A stretch of DNA of 64,000 nucleotides, taken from NCBI GenBank assembly GCA_027574665.1, contig CM050664.1, positions 20,080,774-20,144,773 of the forward strand. Direction: 5' to 3'. A program made the translations under genes and the position numbers. Numbering within the stretch: the stretch's first letter is position 1; the number at the start of each line of letters is the position of its first letter. The notes below the pieces were generated by a model. It did no database searches. It was not told where the DNA came from and saw only the letters and a program-made list of their open reading frames with translations. Source of the DNA: Rhynochetos jubatus. Its lineage: Eukaryota > Chordata > Aves > Eurypygiformes > Rhynochetidae. Shown one piece after another: positions 13,509 to 25,400 of this stretch.

Positions 13509-15000
13509 TTCTCTCACTAATTATATTTCCTCCCTGAAGATTAGAAAATCTTTTGCCCCAGTCAAGCATGGGTAGTAGCTATAACTCCCAAAGCAAGAGA
13601 TAAGCCCTAATTATATTTGTTTTCAAACAACATGCTGCTTACTTGAGAAAGAAGAGAGGCAGCGGCTGCCACTCACTCCCACCGGCGCCTTTGTGCAGGC
13701 TGAGCTGTGCTGCTATGACCGGGGGCACTCACAGGCTGGCGGGGGCTTTGCTGGATGTTAACAGCTGCATCTCACCTCAGAGTTGTGTCCTGGAGCTAAC
13801 TGCTTTTCCTAGACATCTGCTCACAAACCAGTTCCTGGAACATAGAGGGAAAAGGTGAAGGAGCAGTACAAAAGCCAACTTGAACTCCCCTGGCAACGCT
13901 CCGACCGCGTGCACTCTGCACCACCAGCCAGTCCTCGCAGCCAGCTAAAAGGAGGCTTCACGGATGTCCATGCAGGATTACAAATGGAGGAAAGGGCCAC
14001 AGGGATTGCTAAAGTCCCTGACACCATTTGTCACCGAGGGACAGCACAGAAGATGCTGCTGTGACAGTCTTGCTGTGGCTGAACACGCTGGTCTTGGAGC
14101 TGAGCAACAGAGGCAGAGAGACCCAGACCCAACCCACGGCCTGGGAGAGATGGCCCGTCCCCTCCTCCTCGTGTCCAGACCAGCAAATAACTGAGACTGT
14201 GGAGCAGCCAGGGAAGATGACTGAGATGTGGGGAACCCAGAAACTCCAGACTTTTCTCCTGCAAAAGGATAAAATGCCACTCCTTTTCACGTGCAGCTTT
14301 GAACATCACCATCCGCAAGAAACCGGCGGGGTTGTGGTTTGCTGACACGGCTCTGTGTGTTCTGCAAATGCACAACAAAGCAGCCAGGGAAAATAACAAA
14401 CATGCATCAAAAGTTGCCGTGCAAAACACCCGTTTCATGTGTGCTGCAGCAAGGCCCTTGTATTCCCCCATCGCCCGGACTCAAAGGTATCGCCTTTTGC
14501 TTCAGGAGTGCCGATCACACAGGCTCCAAGCAGAACATCTCCAGAAACTACCAGAGACTCAAACAAATAAATGAACCTGAATACATTTAATACCAGTTAG
14601 AGGTGGTGGGTACCCACAGAAAAGGAACGGAGCGGCAGTGCTGCCCCAGGACTCCGGTCCGAGGGACAATTCGCTGCCTCCAGTCGCGTACACAGAAGCC
14701 GGCTGTGCTGGTTACACCTCCAACCACTCACATGCAGCTTCCCCACCACAGAACGTTTGTAAAAGCTTCTCAGACTCTCGTGGAAGTCTGTGAATGGCAA
14801 TATCCTGCAGCCAGGTGAGAGGGATAGAGAAGGTCGAGTGACCTACAGCAAAGCCATGCAGCGATACAGCGGCAGAGATGGGAAGGAGGATCCGGGAGGG
14901 GTTTTATGTTATCCGTTATTTAACACCATCTTCATCTCACGGCGCGTAAACACAGTCCTGTCAGCCCACACAGTCCTTTGTAAGCTGTTCAAATACAGCA
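13509..15000. other. Intronic, nothing recognised
   Basis: Moderately GC-rich sequence with many overlapping chance frames on both strands at 13.8-14.6 kb. No repeat family or protein domain recognised. Confidence 0.55.
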
Positions 15001-15273
15001 GCGGGCAGACGTAGACATTCTTCTCTCCTGAGACCTCCTGCGGGGAGACCGGGCACAGCCAGCGACAAGAACAACTCTTCCTCAGCAAACTGCAGTCGCG
15101 CGGGTGCTGGGAATGTGGGAGAGGGAAAAAGCAAGGAGAGGGTTTTATCGTAGCAGCTAGGGCAGGCTGGATCTGCTCTGCCTCCTGCTAATTTACGCTG
15201 ACACAGCAGCAGTGTTAGCGTTGGGCACGGGGCCGTGCTGTGCCGCCTGGCAATGCCACGTGGCACGGGGACG
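15001..15273. promoter_or_regulatory. CpG-enriched intronic patch, function unknown
   Basis: By eye there are about 17 CpG dinucleotides in 273 bases, including TCGCGCGGG, GGGCACGGGGCCGTG and CCACGTGGCACGGGGACGG. The flanks have far fewer. CCACGTGG is a palindromic E-box (CACGTG). This could be a small intronic CpG island or enhancer. No transcript start signal or exon is evident. Confidence 0.25.
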
Positions 15274-15595
15274 GAGTGAGTGGCTGCCTGGTTTGGGGCA
15301 GAGGCAGGGCTAGGGCAGGGCCTGTCCCTCACGTTGTCCTACACCAGGCATCCCTCCAGGGCCGCACACGTTGCCACACCAGCCTGGATGCGCTGGTTTA
15401 ATGACATTCTCATCAGTGACTTGTGCTCCACGTTGGTGCACGTGGCTCTGCCCAGAAAGCATGGGCTGTCTCTCCCATTTCATTAAGTAAGAGATATTTT
15501 AATGAAGCAAAAGGAGGTTTGGAGGGAGGTTAATTCCAAAATTACATTAAAAAAAAAAATGTGTATTCCAGTAATTTGGTTACTTATTGTTATTT

Positions 15596-15690
15596 CAGAA
15601 TCACAGAATCATTTAGGTTGGAAAAGACCTTTAAGATCCTCAAGGCCAACTGTAAACCCAACACTGCCAACTCCACCAGAAGCCGGGGAA
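15596..15690 (-). repeat. CR1 LINE 3' end, truncated
   Basis: The plus strand carries the antisense avian CR1 tail: GAATCACAGAATCATTTAGG, then TTGGAAAAGACCTTTAAGATC, then a diverged 'CCAACTGTAAACCCAACACTGCCAA'. Read on the minus strand the element ends in two copies of the 8-bp GATTCTGT-type terminal repeat, so the 3' end is intact and only about 95 bases survive 5' of it. CR1 copies are usually 5'-truncated. An A11 run sits about 40 bases to the left. Confidence 0.9.
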
Positions 15691-16460
15691 ATAGATGCTG
15701 AGGTCCTGCAGCTGACCGCTGATGTCTGCTGTGTCCTCTTGCCTGGATGAGGCATCAGCACTACTGTCAGTGACGGTGGCTGAAGTCTGGTGCAGAATTT
15801 GTGGGAATAACTTGGAAATTGCCTTCCTTCACTGCCCCACTCCTTTTGCTGAGAGAGGGGGAGCACAGACGGAGAGGCAGAGCTCATGCCACCACAAACA
15901 GGGTGCTCTGAGGAGGGACATGGGGGTCACAGCACCAGTACTGCCATGTCCTTGGGGCGTGAAGAAGCAAGGGAAGGGAAACTGCAGAAGCAGAGGTGGC
16001 CAACAGCTGGTGATTACGAAGCAAACAGGGAAAAGCAGAGGAACAGCCTGAATCTCAGATGGCATCCATGAGCCAAGCTCCATTTTTCTGCCCAAAAACA
16101 GGCCTTGCTTTGTGAAGTGAGAGGTTGTGTTTCTGTCTCACAGCGTAACACATCAGTCACTCCAACAGAGAGGAAAACCTGAACCCAGTTCTGCTACCCA
16201 CTGCACCCATCGGCAAGACCTTTCAGAGAGCCTCACACGTACCATCCTCCCACTAGTCAGGAAAGACTCAGTCGCTGGGATAATTCTCCAGCATCATCAG
16301 CATTAATTACCTGCATGGCTGGGTCTGCCCTGGCAGACTCACAGACACAGCAGGGAAGGGGAGCAAGTGGTGACAACACTGGAAACGGGTATTGTGCCAG
16401 ATGACAGGTACCAGGGGAGTGTATTCCCCAGCCCAAAGCTGCTGTGATCCCCATCAGCAG
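15691..16460. other. Intronic, nothing recognised
   Basis: No gene or named repeat seen. Overlapping frames of 60-109 codons occur on both strands, none with a domain. Confidence 0.55.
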
Positions 16461-16595
16461 TCTCTTTATCCTCACAACAGTCTAGTGACATTGGCAGGAG
16501 CATCATCCCCTCACACAGATGGGAAACAGAGGCAGAGAAAGAGCATTAACTTTGCTCGGCTGGAATGAGGCTTCAGCCCACGTTCCTGAAGTCTT
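16461..16595 (-). repeat. MIR-like SINE relic
   Basis: The plus strand has, in order, TTTATCCTCACAACAGTCTAG, a diverged 'GGTACTATTATTATCC'-like middle ending CATCATCCCC, and CACAGATGGGAAACAGAGGC followed by AGAGAAAGAGCATTAAC. This is the order of the antisense MIR consensus from its 3' part inward. It is the clearest of the four MIR-like pieces in the window. Confidence 0.7.
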
Positions 16596-18628
16596 GGAGC
16601 AGCATCGTTTTGCTCAGAAACTCTGCAGTAAAAAGAAAACATTCTGTCAGATCTCCCCCAATTCCACTATCCTTGAGGTGACTGGCTTCATTTGAAAAAT
16701 CCCTAACCTGCCCCAGGGGATAGACAGTTGTTTAGGGAAGCTCAGGCAGTAAGACAGAAACTCTGTTGGGAGATAAAAAAAGCATGAGAAAGAGAAGAGT
16801 CAGACGAAGACAGTAGCAAGAATTAAAGTTAGGTCCTAACACGGAACAGGCAGCTCCAACTGAAAGAAAATGATGCATAGGAAGTTTAAAAACAGGATTT
16901 GATGCCGTAAAACCATAGATTGCTCAACAGCTCCTGCTTTAGAGCTGCTGATCAGTGCAACCCAAGACGGGTCCTTGCTGACCCTTCCAGGGATCCCAGT
17001 GCAATCCCCTGGCAGGAAGGCATCACACTCGCACAGCAGCGGCAGGCGCTCCCGCAGCCCTGCAGAAATCAAGTCTCCAGCAACCACACGGGAAAATTGA
17101 AAACAAAATATAAAAATAAAATAACTTGTAATTAACAAGAATGAGGAGTTAACAGAGGCCTACAATCTCTAATCACTCTCTTGCTGCCTGGCCTGCTCCA
17201 CCGATGAGCCCCATTGTTATTTCTGATTGTGTGTGCAAGAGTGTGAGACGGCTGCTGGAAGAATAGCACTCCATCAAAATCGTGATTTCTTTCTCCTCTC
17301 GAGACTCATCAAGGGTGAGGAGGAGGAGAGGGGAGAAGATAGAGATGCAAAAAGAAACAAACAGCTAGAACATGCTTCTCAGAGATACTCTGATGGGTTC
17401 AAGGAGGAAATAACTGAAACTGCAGGTATGCCAAGCATGTGGACTTGGATCCAGAGCTCCCAATAGTGCTCTCAGCTTCAAGACAAAACAAGAGCACTCA
17501 GCTGAGTAAAAGTTATCCCTGTATAAACCATCTGAGATGCACATCATTCACTGGTGTGCCCTGGCCAACCTGATGCTAAGGCTGTGCTGGAATCTCAGCA
17601 GGCCTGACTCCCTCCTCACATTTAAGCTCATGAGCTTTGTCTCCCCCTTTCAGCCAGCAGTTAGCACCATTTTGAGTTTGAAAACAGCCCCCCAAGGTCT
17701 GTCTTATTCCATCCAGCCTCACTTCCCTCTCCAAGAAAAGAGAATGAAACCACTACGCCTTGTCTGCACGGCTGCCCTAACGCATCTTCCACACCGTGTC
17801 AGTACAGAGGCAGCAGGATGGCACAAGCCACAAGGCAAGCAAAGGAAGGCTGGGAAGTTAAAGGTGGTACCTTTCCGTCGCATCCTTCTTCCATGCCAAG
17901 CCTTTATCCCTTTCACCCCACTAAGTTCTGCCTCTGCACCCACCGTGAATCCCATCAGAAGCAAGTGTTCACTTCTCAGGTTGAAGGCTGAGAGTGACAG
18001 TTCCCCCTACAGATCTGCAAACCAACTCTACACATAACACCTTAAAGAGGTGCACATCAAAGACTGTGTGTGCACCGCTGTTAATTTACCTGGTTGCAGA
18101 AAGGCTGTTGGTTTTTCTACCATATTACTGATCCAGTAAGATACCACTAAAGGTTTTATTTTGCAGCAAGAAGTGCCAGCCCTGTCTGTAGCTGTGTCAT
18201 GATGCTTCTGGTTTTGTTTACTGTCTGGTACCCTGTGTATTCTCTCTCAAGGCATCAAGCCTACCATCTTGGGGATGCTCTTCAATGAACTACCGCTGGA
18301 GTTTGGGTTCCCATGTCATAATTTTGACAGAAAATAACAACACGGGCGAGACCTGGAAGCAGACAGAATTCTGTACTCTGCAAGTCTTGGCTCTGGGGAC
18401 ACCGAAAATATCTGTCTAAAGGCAGCCTTTTGGCTAAAAGCTCAGACACATAACACTACTGGGATACTGGAAAGAGTTTGTCTGTTTCAACTTCCTTACC
18501 AACCAGCTTAGACCCAAATAATATATACATGAATTACTAAGAAATCTGGGAACTCCTTTCTGAGAAAGCAGAGGAACCTGAAACCAGAAAGATTTCAAAC
18601 ACCACCGGATCTGATGTAGCTGTTACAC
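16596..18628. other. Intronic, nothing recognised
   Basis: A 166-codon frame at 17537-18037 plus is the largest open frame. It is Ser/Leu/Pro-rich with no domain and is opposed by other frames, so I regard it as chance. Confidence 0.55.
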
Positions 18629-18824
18629 AGGATCAGACCGATTGCCTTTTCAGTCCAGGACCCTACCAAGAATAGCGACGAGCACCACATTCATGCCACA
18701 ACAGTGGAAACAGTTTACTTGAAGCACAATGAATACCAGAGCACAAATTCCTCTCTCTGAGCACTCTTCTTGCTCTCTCTTCATTCACATCTTCATTCCC
18801 AAGCACTTCCAGAGGATGGAGTTG
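18629..18824 (-). repeat. Ancient interspersed repeat, copy 1
   Basis: The reverse complement of 18693-18824 aligns over about 130 bases with the plus strand at 20706-20840. Shared blocks include CTCCATCCT(C/T)TGGA, GAGAGTG or AGAGTGCT, and TATTCAT or TTATTCATT. The left part (18629-18667), GGATCAGACCGATTGCC followed by AGTCCAGGACCCTACC, resembles the antisense 3' part of old amniote CR1/L3-like elements (GGATCAGACC...CTAGCCCAGTATCCTG). The family is not certain. Confidence 0.5.
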
Positions 18825-20705
18825 AATGTTGCCAGGTACAGCAGCAGCAAAGCCATGTGTAGACACAACCCAGAAAATACACAGCATGCATGGGAATTTT
18901 CTTCTTAACATCTGTAGTAAGATGTTGCTTTACACCTCAAAGAAGAGAGCTCTGCATGTCCCTACTTAAGTTAAATGTAAATATTTAATGTAAGCTAGGC
19001 ATTATTATTATGTGTCCACAAAGGTATCTTCACATTTTAGAAAATCTACTAAGCTCCTGCTGTCAGCAGCGTTTTGAAGCCATAGGATCTATAAAATAAA
19101 AGGATTTTTACTCTTTTCATTTTAAATTGATTGGCTTCAAATACTTTGGCCAAGACTGTGTCTTTAGCCCCACAAAAAGAAAAAGTCCATGATCTCATTT
19201 CTCTGCGCTGTTTGTTCATTTGTACAAGCGTCTCCAAATCATCTCCTCTTCAAATTTGACCAGTCTTTCTGTTTGCCAAAAGACTTCTTGTCTGAAACAA
19301 CTGTCACTGCCTTTCTAAGGACATCATTTCCTTCACTCTCGTTCAGGATCCGCCCAGAGACAAGAGTAAACAGCATGATGTACACATGGCCAGGCTACGA
19401 CGCCCTGGTTTGCCACTGCTTAATTCCAAGTTGGCTAAGCTGATTTTGAGGCTCCCCAGCAACGCTTGTTTGGTTTAACAGATATATTTAATAGGGTGTT
19501 ACAAAGGCAGTCAATGCAGTTCTTGGGTATCTCATGGGTGGCCTGGCCTAGACACACCAGCTGAGCATTACACAGAACGCAACGTCTGTGTCATGGCCTA
19601 ACACATCTCATATACCAGCAACGGTAACAGAAAACGAAACTGTCAACTGCCCCAATAATGAAAATGCATTTCATCCCACAAAAATATCATCAGAAACCAA
19701 ACTCCTGGTGAGGAATCCATAACACTGCTTTCCACAGCATTTAATTAAAAGAACAGAAAAGAGCAAACAAGTGAGAGCGAGCTGTGAAGTCTGAGATGCG
19801 CCTTGCTGCCTACGCACTCACGCACAGAGGGTCTGAGAACCGCTGGAACATCCTTCAAGCTGATGAGCTCATCTGTTGCATCGATACGGATCGCCAATAA
19901 ATACTGATAAGGTTTCATTGGAATTCAGTGCTCATTTATTGATGCTGCCATTTATATTCGCAGCATGGCACTGTGATTAACCCTTTCACTGAAGCTGTAA
20001 TTCCAATTATTGCAAATTGGCTGGACACAGACAGCATGCGGATAATAAGCTCTACTACAGTAACATCATACCTTGGTCAGGAGAACCAAGCACATCTTTC
20101 ATCTTCATTTAGCTTTGAAGGGGTTACATTACAGTAGCTCCTCTTGCATCCCTGCTATTGAAGCCTCACTGAAAATTAAATGCCACCAGCAGTGCTACTG
20201 AAATATGCTCTAAAGTTTACAGCAAACTACAGAAGCTTATGAAGTGCCAGGGGACTTCTCTGGTTTAATTATATAGACCCTGTTCCATAAATTGCTTGAA
20301 TGGAATAAATACAAATAGCATTCCCTGCTTTGTGACCTCTCTGGGTTAATGAAATGCACACAAACACCCACAGTCTTCTGTAGCTCAGAAATTCCACAGC
20401 ATAAACACACAACCTTGCTGGAAGCCGTAGCCAGGATTTAAGCCTTGGTACATACATGAGAACCAGCTGCCTGGACTCAGCAAGGAAATAATTTGTTGTT
20501 TATATTCTACTGCTATTCTAGGCTGCAGACGGTGAGAATTGTCTGCGATTTACTGAACAGGGAGAAAGAGTCTGAGAATTTGTTATTCAAGCTCTAATTA
20601 AAAAATCTGTTTCTCTTATCCAAAGAGGTGTTTGAGATAAGCGAGGCGGAGGAATTCCATGAAACAATAAGCACCCCAGCCTTGGCTTTGGGAAATGGTG
20701 ACAGT
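18825..20705. other. Intronic, with an AT-rich motif-dense block near 19.9-20.06 kb
   Basis: No gene seen. The block at about 19880-20060 is described separately as a candidate conserved non-coding element. An ATT repeat (ATTATTATTAT) occurs near 19001. Confidence 0.55.
19880..20060. promoter_or_regulatory. Candidate conserved non-coding element
   Basis: This stretch has a composition often seen in deeply conserved enhancers: AT-rich but not simple, with spaced homeodomain-type and SOX/FOX-type words (CAATAAATAC, TTATTGATGC, GTGATTAACCC, CCAATTATTGCAAATTGG) and several CpGs (ATCGATACGGATCGCC). No alignment could be run, so this is a pattern judgement only. Confidence 0.2.
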
Positions 20706-20840
20706 TACCTCCATCCTTTGGACATACTTGCGATTAAAGACTTGAGGGCAGAAGAGAAAGCTGGGAGAGTGTTAAGGAAGATGAACCTCTACCTGATTAT
20801 TCATTCTCCTGCACGTAAATTATTTCTGCTGCCGTTACAC
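20706..20840 (+). repeat. Ancient interspersed repeat, copy 2
   Basis: Inverted partner of the copy at 18.7 kb, about two-thirds identical by eye over 130 bases. Translating either copy in the aligned frame gives a similar peptide (LHPLDILAIKDL here, LHPLEVLGNEDV in the other). That similarity is a side effect of the shared DNA, and both copies are embedded in chance frames. The two copies are about 1.9 kb apart in opposite orientation. Confidence 0.5.
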
Positions 20841-22303
20841 AAAAGAATATTTGATCCTACTGAAGACAGACTACTGAGGCCAGCCGGCGCCTGTTCCTGT
20901 GGCCAGCATGCAATTTTCTCATGTTTCCTTAACTTTCCCCAAGCACTCCATCTCTCCCATGATGCAGAAAGAGCCACCAGTTGTACCGTCTGGGCACGGC
21001 ATCCAACAGACATCTCCAGGAGTCTGCTGCAGCTTCATTTGCTAAACACTTAGAGTACAGGTGTGGGCACAGGCCGCTGGAGGTCTTAGAGCTAACAGCA
21101 TTGCACCATCGCACAAGAACTGTTTTCAGGACTCGGTGACAGTACCTTAAAGCCAACAGTCATCCTCCTGCCCTGACAGTGACCTTTATTTTCTTGCTGT
21201 TATCTGTCTCAGTCCACAAATGCTGAAGGCCAAGTGACACAACAGCTTTGGCGATGTTTTCCTAGCCTTGCCAAAGATCCTAAGTGCTTATACTTACCCT
21301 CACTTGCTTTATTGGGTGAGGGGTTTTTTTCTGAGGCTCTAAAGTTGCAGAACAGGAAAATGTTTGTCTCGTTATGTAAAGAAACAACATGGCAGCAATC
21401 CACACATGGCACACAACAGTAAGTCTGCAGAAAAGGAACTTCTCCAGGTCCTGCTTGCGGAGTCCCCTCCTGCACTGAAATGCCTCCAAACCCCTCAGAC
21501 ACTCACCCCAGGGGCTTCAGTGGGAGGCCGGTATGACTTTAAGCGCCAGTTGTGTTGGTCACCAAGGAGAACGTTCTCCCACTGACCTGTAAACCTGGGC
21601 TGTTGGCACCTGAACCGACGTAAAGGTGTAAATTAACAGCTTGCTGACTTTCATGTCACACCTTGGCTCTCTAACATACCAACACAGCTGTGTTGGCTGG
21701 AAGTTAATGCAGAATTAAACCAGCACCTATCAAGCTAGAACCCAACCTCAGACCACCCAGCTAGACCAAGAAAGGTATCAAACTGGCAGAAGACAGACTG
21801 TTGCTGCTACTCATCTGTGCCGTTCACTAAATGGCACTTCACACACACAAGGATGAGTTGCTGCTCAAAAGGAATTTCAATTTACATAAAGCCAAGATGA
21901 TGGCATGCAGACAAGCTAGAGGATAGCAAAGTAAGGACATATATCTCACAGTGAAGTAAGGATGAAACCCTGGTGGTTACATAAGGTTCTATTGCCACAG
22001 CATATGAAACTGATAATATAAAAAGGTGAAGTGCGAGGCCAGATGCCTTAGGTATCACACATACATAGCCTCTTCTCTTTACTCCTGACTTTGATATATA
22101 TATATGTGGGAGACCAGATGACAAACCTAAGGTAATCTTTTAAAAGAAGAAAGGATCTTACTTCCCTCATAAGGAACACTCTGCCACACAGCAGAGGGGC
22201 AGTGATTTTCCAGTGTAACCACTGAGAAAGAGAAAATACATTCTGGCATGCTGAAAACCATGAACCCAAAGAACCAGGTGCAGCAAGGGGTGCGCAGACC
22301 TAC
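20841..22303. other. Intronic, next to the MAD1L1 exon donor
   Basis: Contains an (AT)6 run at 22094-22105, about 200 bases downstream (in transcript sense) of the exon. No other gene or repeat recognised. Confidence 0.6.
22094..22105. repeat. (AT)6 microsatellite
   Basis: Twelve bases of alternating A and T, flanked by TTTG and GTGGGAG. Short and of little consequence. Confidence 0.85.
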
Positions 22304-22494
22304 CTTAAAAATCAGGCTGTCCCCTTGGTGCTCGGCATAAATGGAGGTGAGTCGATACTGGTTCTCAGTCGTGATGTCGATCTGGTACCCTGTTAGCGTG
22401 TAGCACACCTTGCGAAACTCCTGGATCTTGGTCTGGAAAACTTCTTTCAGACGCTGGTTTTTCAGTTCTGCACTTTCCACTTGCTTCTTCAGCT
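22304..22494 (-). CDS. MAD1L1: MAD1L1 internal exon, start of the C-terminal domain
   Basis: This 191-base exon begins with AG, the second and third bases of a Glu codon split by the preceding intron, and then encodes 63 residues ending at SLIFK on a codon boundary. The acceptor has the pyrimidine tract CTGTTTTCTTCCCCC followed by GTACAG. The donor is TTTAAG|GTAGGT. Visible segments are the helix [14 protein letters not shown], the RLK triplet at residues 15-17, and the strongly conserved block [18 protein letters not shown]. In human MAD1 the RLK motif (about 617-619) is needed for binding phosphorylated BUB1 at kinetochores, and the following residues form the dimeric C-terminal head. The residues that complete this head are absent, so at least one more coding exon lies beyond the left edge. 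I would expect near-identity to other bird MAD1 proteins here. Confidence 0.95.
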
Positions 22495-25400
22495 CTGTAC
22501 GGGGGAAGAAAACAGGTACTTTGTTAGACATCATCAGCACAGAGCCCTTGCACTGTATGTACGGTGCTAGCCAAACGAAGTGAATTGAAAAGGTTAATTA
22601 AATTTTAAAAAAGTGAATTAAGCAGGCAGAGTAAAGCTATACTCCTCTCCTCCTGGCCCCAGCAGACCAGAAGATAAACTGGGGAATAAGGAAAACAGAT
22701 GTGTCTTGGTGTGATGGATTCTTCTTCGGCTCAGCCGGCCTTTTAACAACGTGCTACACAATTCAAAGCTATAGCATCCATTTCCTCACACGCACGTGTT
22801 TCCTACACGGAACCCAAGAGAAGGGTGTTATGCTACAGGAAGCAAGAAAGTGGAAACACAGTAAGAAACACGCCTCTGTACGGTCGCATCAGGAAGAAGC
22901 TGCCTATAAGGGAAACCTCCTCCAACATACTCTTGATTTGACTGTAAGTGCTTTGATCTCAAATTGACACACTGCTTAGGAATCCCTTAAGGTTCGGGAA
23001 GGGGATTTTATTGTGATGAAAAGCCTGAGGAGTACCACTGCCTCTTTGCATTTGCTACCTTAACTGGACTAGTCCCTCGAAGAGAGTCCTGTGAGACTGC
23101 CTGCCACTCACCCTGTATTTTATTGCTACAAAGGGAGCTGCCAGCACTGTGAATCTTTCAAGAGGATACACAACAATTACCATGAATCTTTCACCCAAGG
23201 TGCCTTCTGAGTAATTAAACCTCAATTTATCCCCCCATTAATTACAGAGATTGGCTTTACTTTAATATACACTAGAGATGTCTCACACAGCAGCCTGTTT
23301 TATCAACACTGCAGTCCAGGGTTAGAAGAGAAACCCCACTCTCTAACAGCAGACAGACCTCCTCACTCACACAGCTCTTTCTCATTCTGAGGTTTAAGGC
23401 TTTGTCTGTGCTGCGATCAGAGACATCATCGCAGCACATGTAAACCACAGGTCTCCATTTCAGCAGGTTCAGAGGCCAGCACTAGGATAGCAGAGACTTC
23501 AGCAGGCTGACTGCGTGGGCACGAAGGAAGGTTCTTGGCTGGGCTTATACAGCCCACGCTAAAGTATTACTGTTTTCCAAGCAGGCTGGAAAAGTTTTTG
23601 CTCAAGCATTTGCCAAGAAGTGTTTCCATTGACCTCTCAAGCGTAGTGCAGGGAGAATGTGGGATGGTAACTGCAAGGCCATGGACATGTCTGTGATTCA
23701 CCTCTGAGCAGCTGCAAGGGCACCAGAACGTGAGTCTCCTCTTATCTTCTGTGCTGCTTTAGGTCGGCACTCCAGGTGGGACAAAAGGATAATTCAATGT
23801 GTTAAATTAAAGTGCCTTAAATGCCACTGTGGATGCCCCTGCTCAGAATTACTTTGGCATTAATCCAGTTCATCTTAATCCCCAGGCAGGGACCGGAACT
23901 CTTTAATGGTTAAAGAGAACTACATGTTCCTTTACTTCCGAGTGAGAGCATCCATGCAGGGAGAGTTAATGCTGGCCAACTCCTTACCCTCGGTTAATTC
24001 AGCCCCACCTTCCCGAGTGGAGATGATGCACAAGCAAAGTGTTTCCTTTGCTCCAGGTCTCCCCCCAGGGCTATCTTGCTTTATCAAGGGCAGCAAGCCA
24101 GTCTTGGGGCACATCATGTACCTGTTTGTTCATGAAAACACTGCTATTCAGGGAACCCTCCAGTTGCTGGGGGATGTAAGGTAAATACAGTATCCAAACC
24201 CTGCCGAAGGGTTGTGGGTTTACACATCAGCCCTTCTCAGGAGCTTGGAAAGGCTGCATCTGTCCTGACAACCCACCTTCCCATTCCTACCAAACTCAGC
24301 ACCGCATGATTAACTCAACCCTTCCTTGGATTGTTTCAACCTTTTTCCCATCATCTCTGCTGGGTGTGGTCTTTGATTAATCAAGTAATCAGCCTCTGAA
24401 ATCAGAAGGTTAATTGGCAGCTCTAACCTCAATGTTCTCAGAGTCTTCATTCAGCTATGCAACTGTTGAGGACAAAATCCTATACATGAAAGTAAAAATT
24501 CAGTGACCACATCGCAGTGGTAAATAACATTTCGCCACTGTCAGAGACAGCATTGCCTTTAATATATTGTACATGTCCAACAGCGATATTTTTTTTCCTA
24601 ATAAATGCAGTCTAGCCTTGGAAAAGTAAATCTGCCTTTTCCTACCACATCTCAGAAGCTGCCTTTCCTGACTTTTATAACCGCAGAGGTGGATGGCACC
24701 CTAATTCATGAACTCCTTGAACAGCTTTCGTTATTCATGAAGAGTTAGCGCCTTTTTCACTGTTTTGTCTCTCAGACTGGTACTGCTAATGGTCATCACG
24801 AGCACCCTCGAACCCGCTGGGTTGCAGCCCTAGCACCCACCCAACAGCACTGGCCTAGTTAGACTACAACTGTGTGAACCCTGAATAGCAACTAAGTGAT
24901 GGCAAATGCTGTCCTCCACTACCCTCGGGGTGAAAAAGGAAAAACTCTGACTAGAATCAGTCTTTTATACAAGAAATCCTGAGCTTTTCAATTTAACTGC
25001 AGGACTAGCAAGCCTTCAGTCCCGACAGCGTGCCCTTGCCTCCTCCTCCTGGCCTTCTCTCCAGTGCCTGCGGCAGTTTTGGTGTATTACTGCGCCAGCG
25101 TCCTGGCTGAAGGAATTCATCTGCATGAAAAGCCTTATCTTCCTGTTAGAGATGCCTTGTGTCAGCCACTGGCACAAGGCGCTGGACTCGGTAACTGCTA
25201 ATGTAGGCGCAGCACCAGCCAGGGAGGGGATAAAGCCTCCTCGTCCCCTCCCAGGCTCCATCAGCAATTCCCCAAGTGTTTTTTTTTGTGGCACAGATTG
25301 GGGATAGGCCAGGAAAAAACCCACAAGCAGGTAAAGGGACACGATAGGAATGCTTAAGTTTGCAACTGCCCCCAGTGAAATGTCTGCTGAACTCTGACTG

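Larger units (their letters stand above)
1..22303 (-). other. MAD1L1: MAD1L1 intron, last part before the final exon(s)
   Basis: This intron follows the exon ending in the phase-0 donor TTTAAG|GTAGGT. It is at least 22.3 kb long because I see no minus-strand exon resembling the rest of the MAD1 C-terminal head anywhere from 1 to 22303. It contains MIR-like relics, one CR1 tail, the inverted repeat pair at 18.7 and 20.7 kb, several homopolymers and a few CpG-rich patches. A short exon without homology that I recognise could have been missed by eye. Confidence 0.8.

Noticed and set aside
17537-18037. 166-codon open frame on the plus strand
   Set aside because: Composition typical of random frames (Ser, Leu, Pro) and no recognisable family.
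20628-21053. 141-codon plus-strand frame sharing a peptide with a minus-strand frame at 18663-18911
   Set aside because: The shared peptide comes from an old DNA repeat present in inverted copies, and neither frame shows coding constraint that I can see.
22127-22540. Reading the full 137-codon open frame around the MAD1L1 exon as coding
   Set aside because: Only 22304-22494 resembles MAD1. The frame runs into intron on both sides past canonical splice sites.
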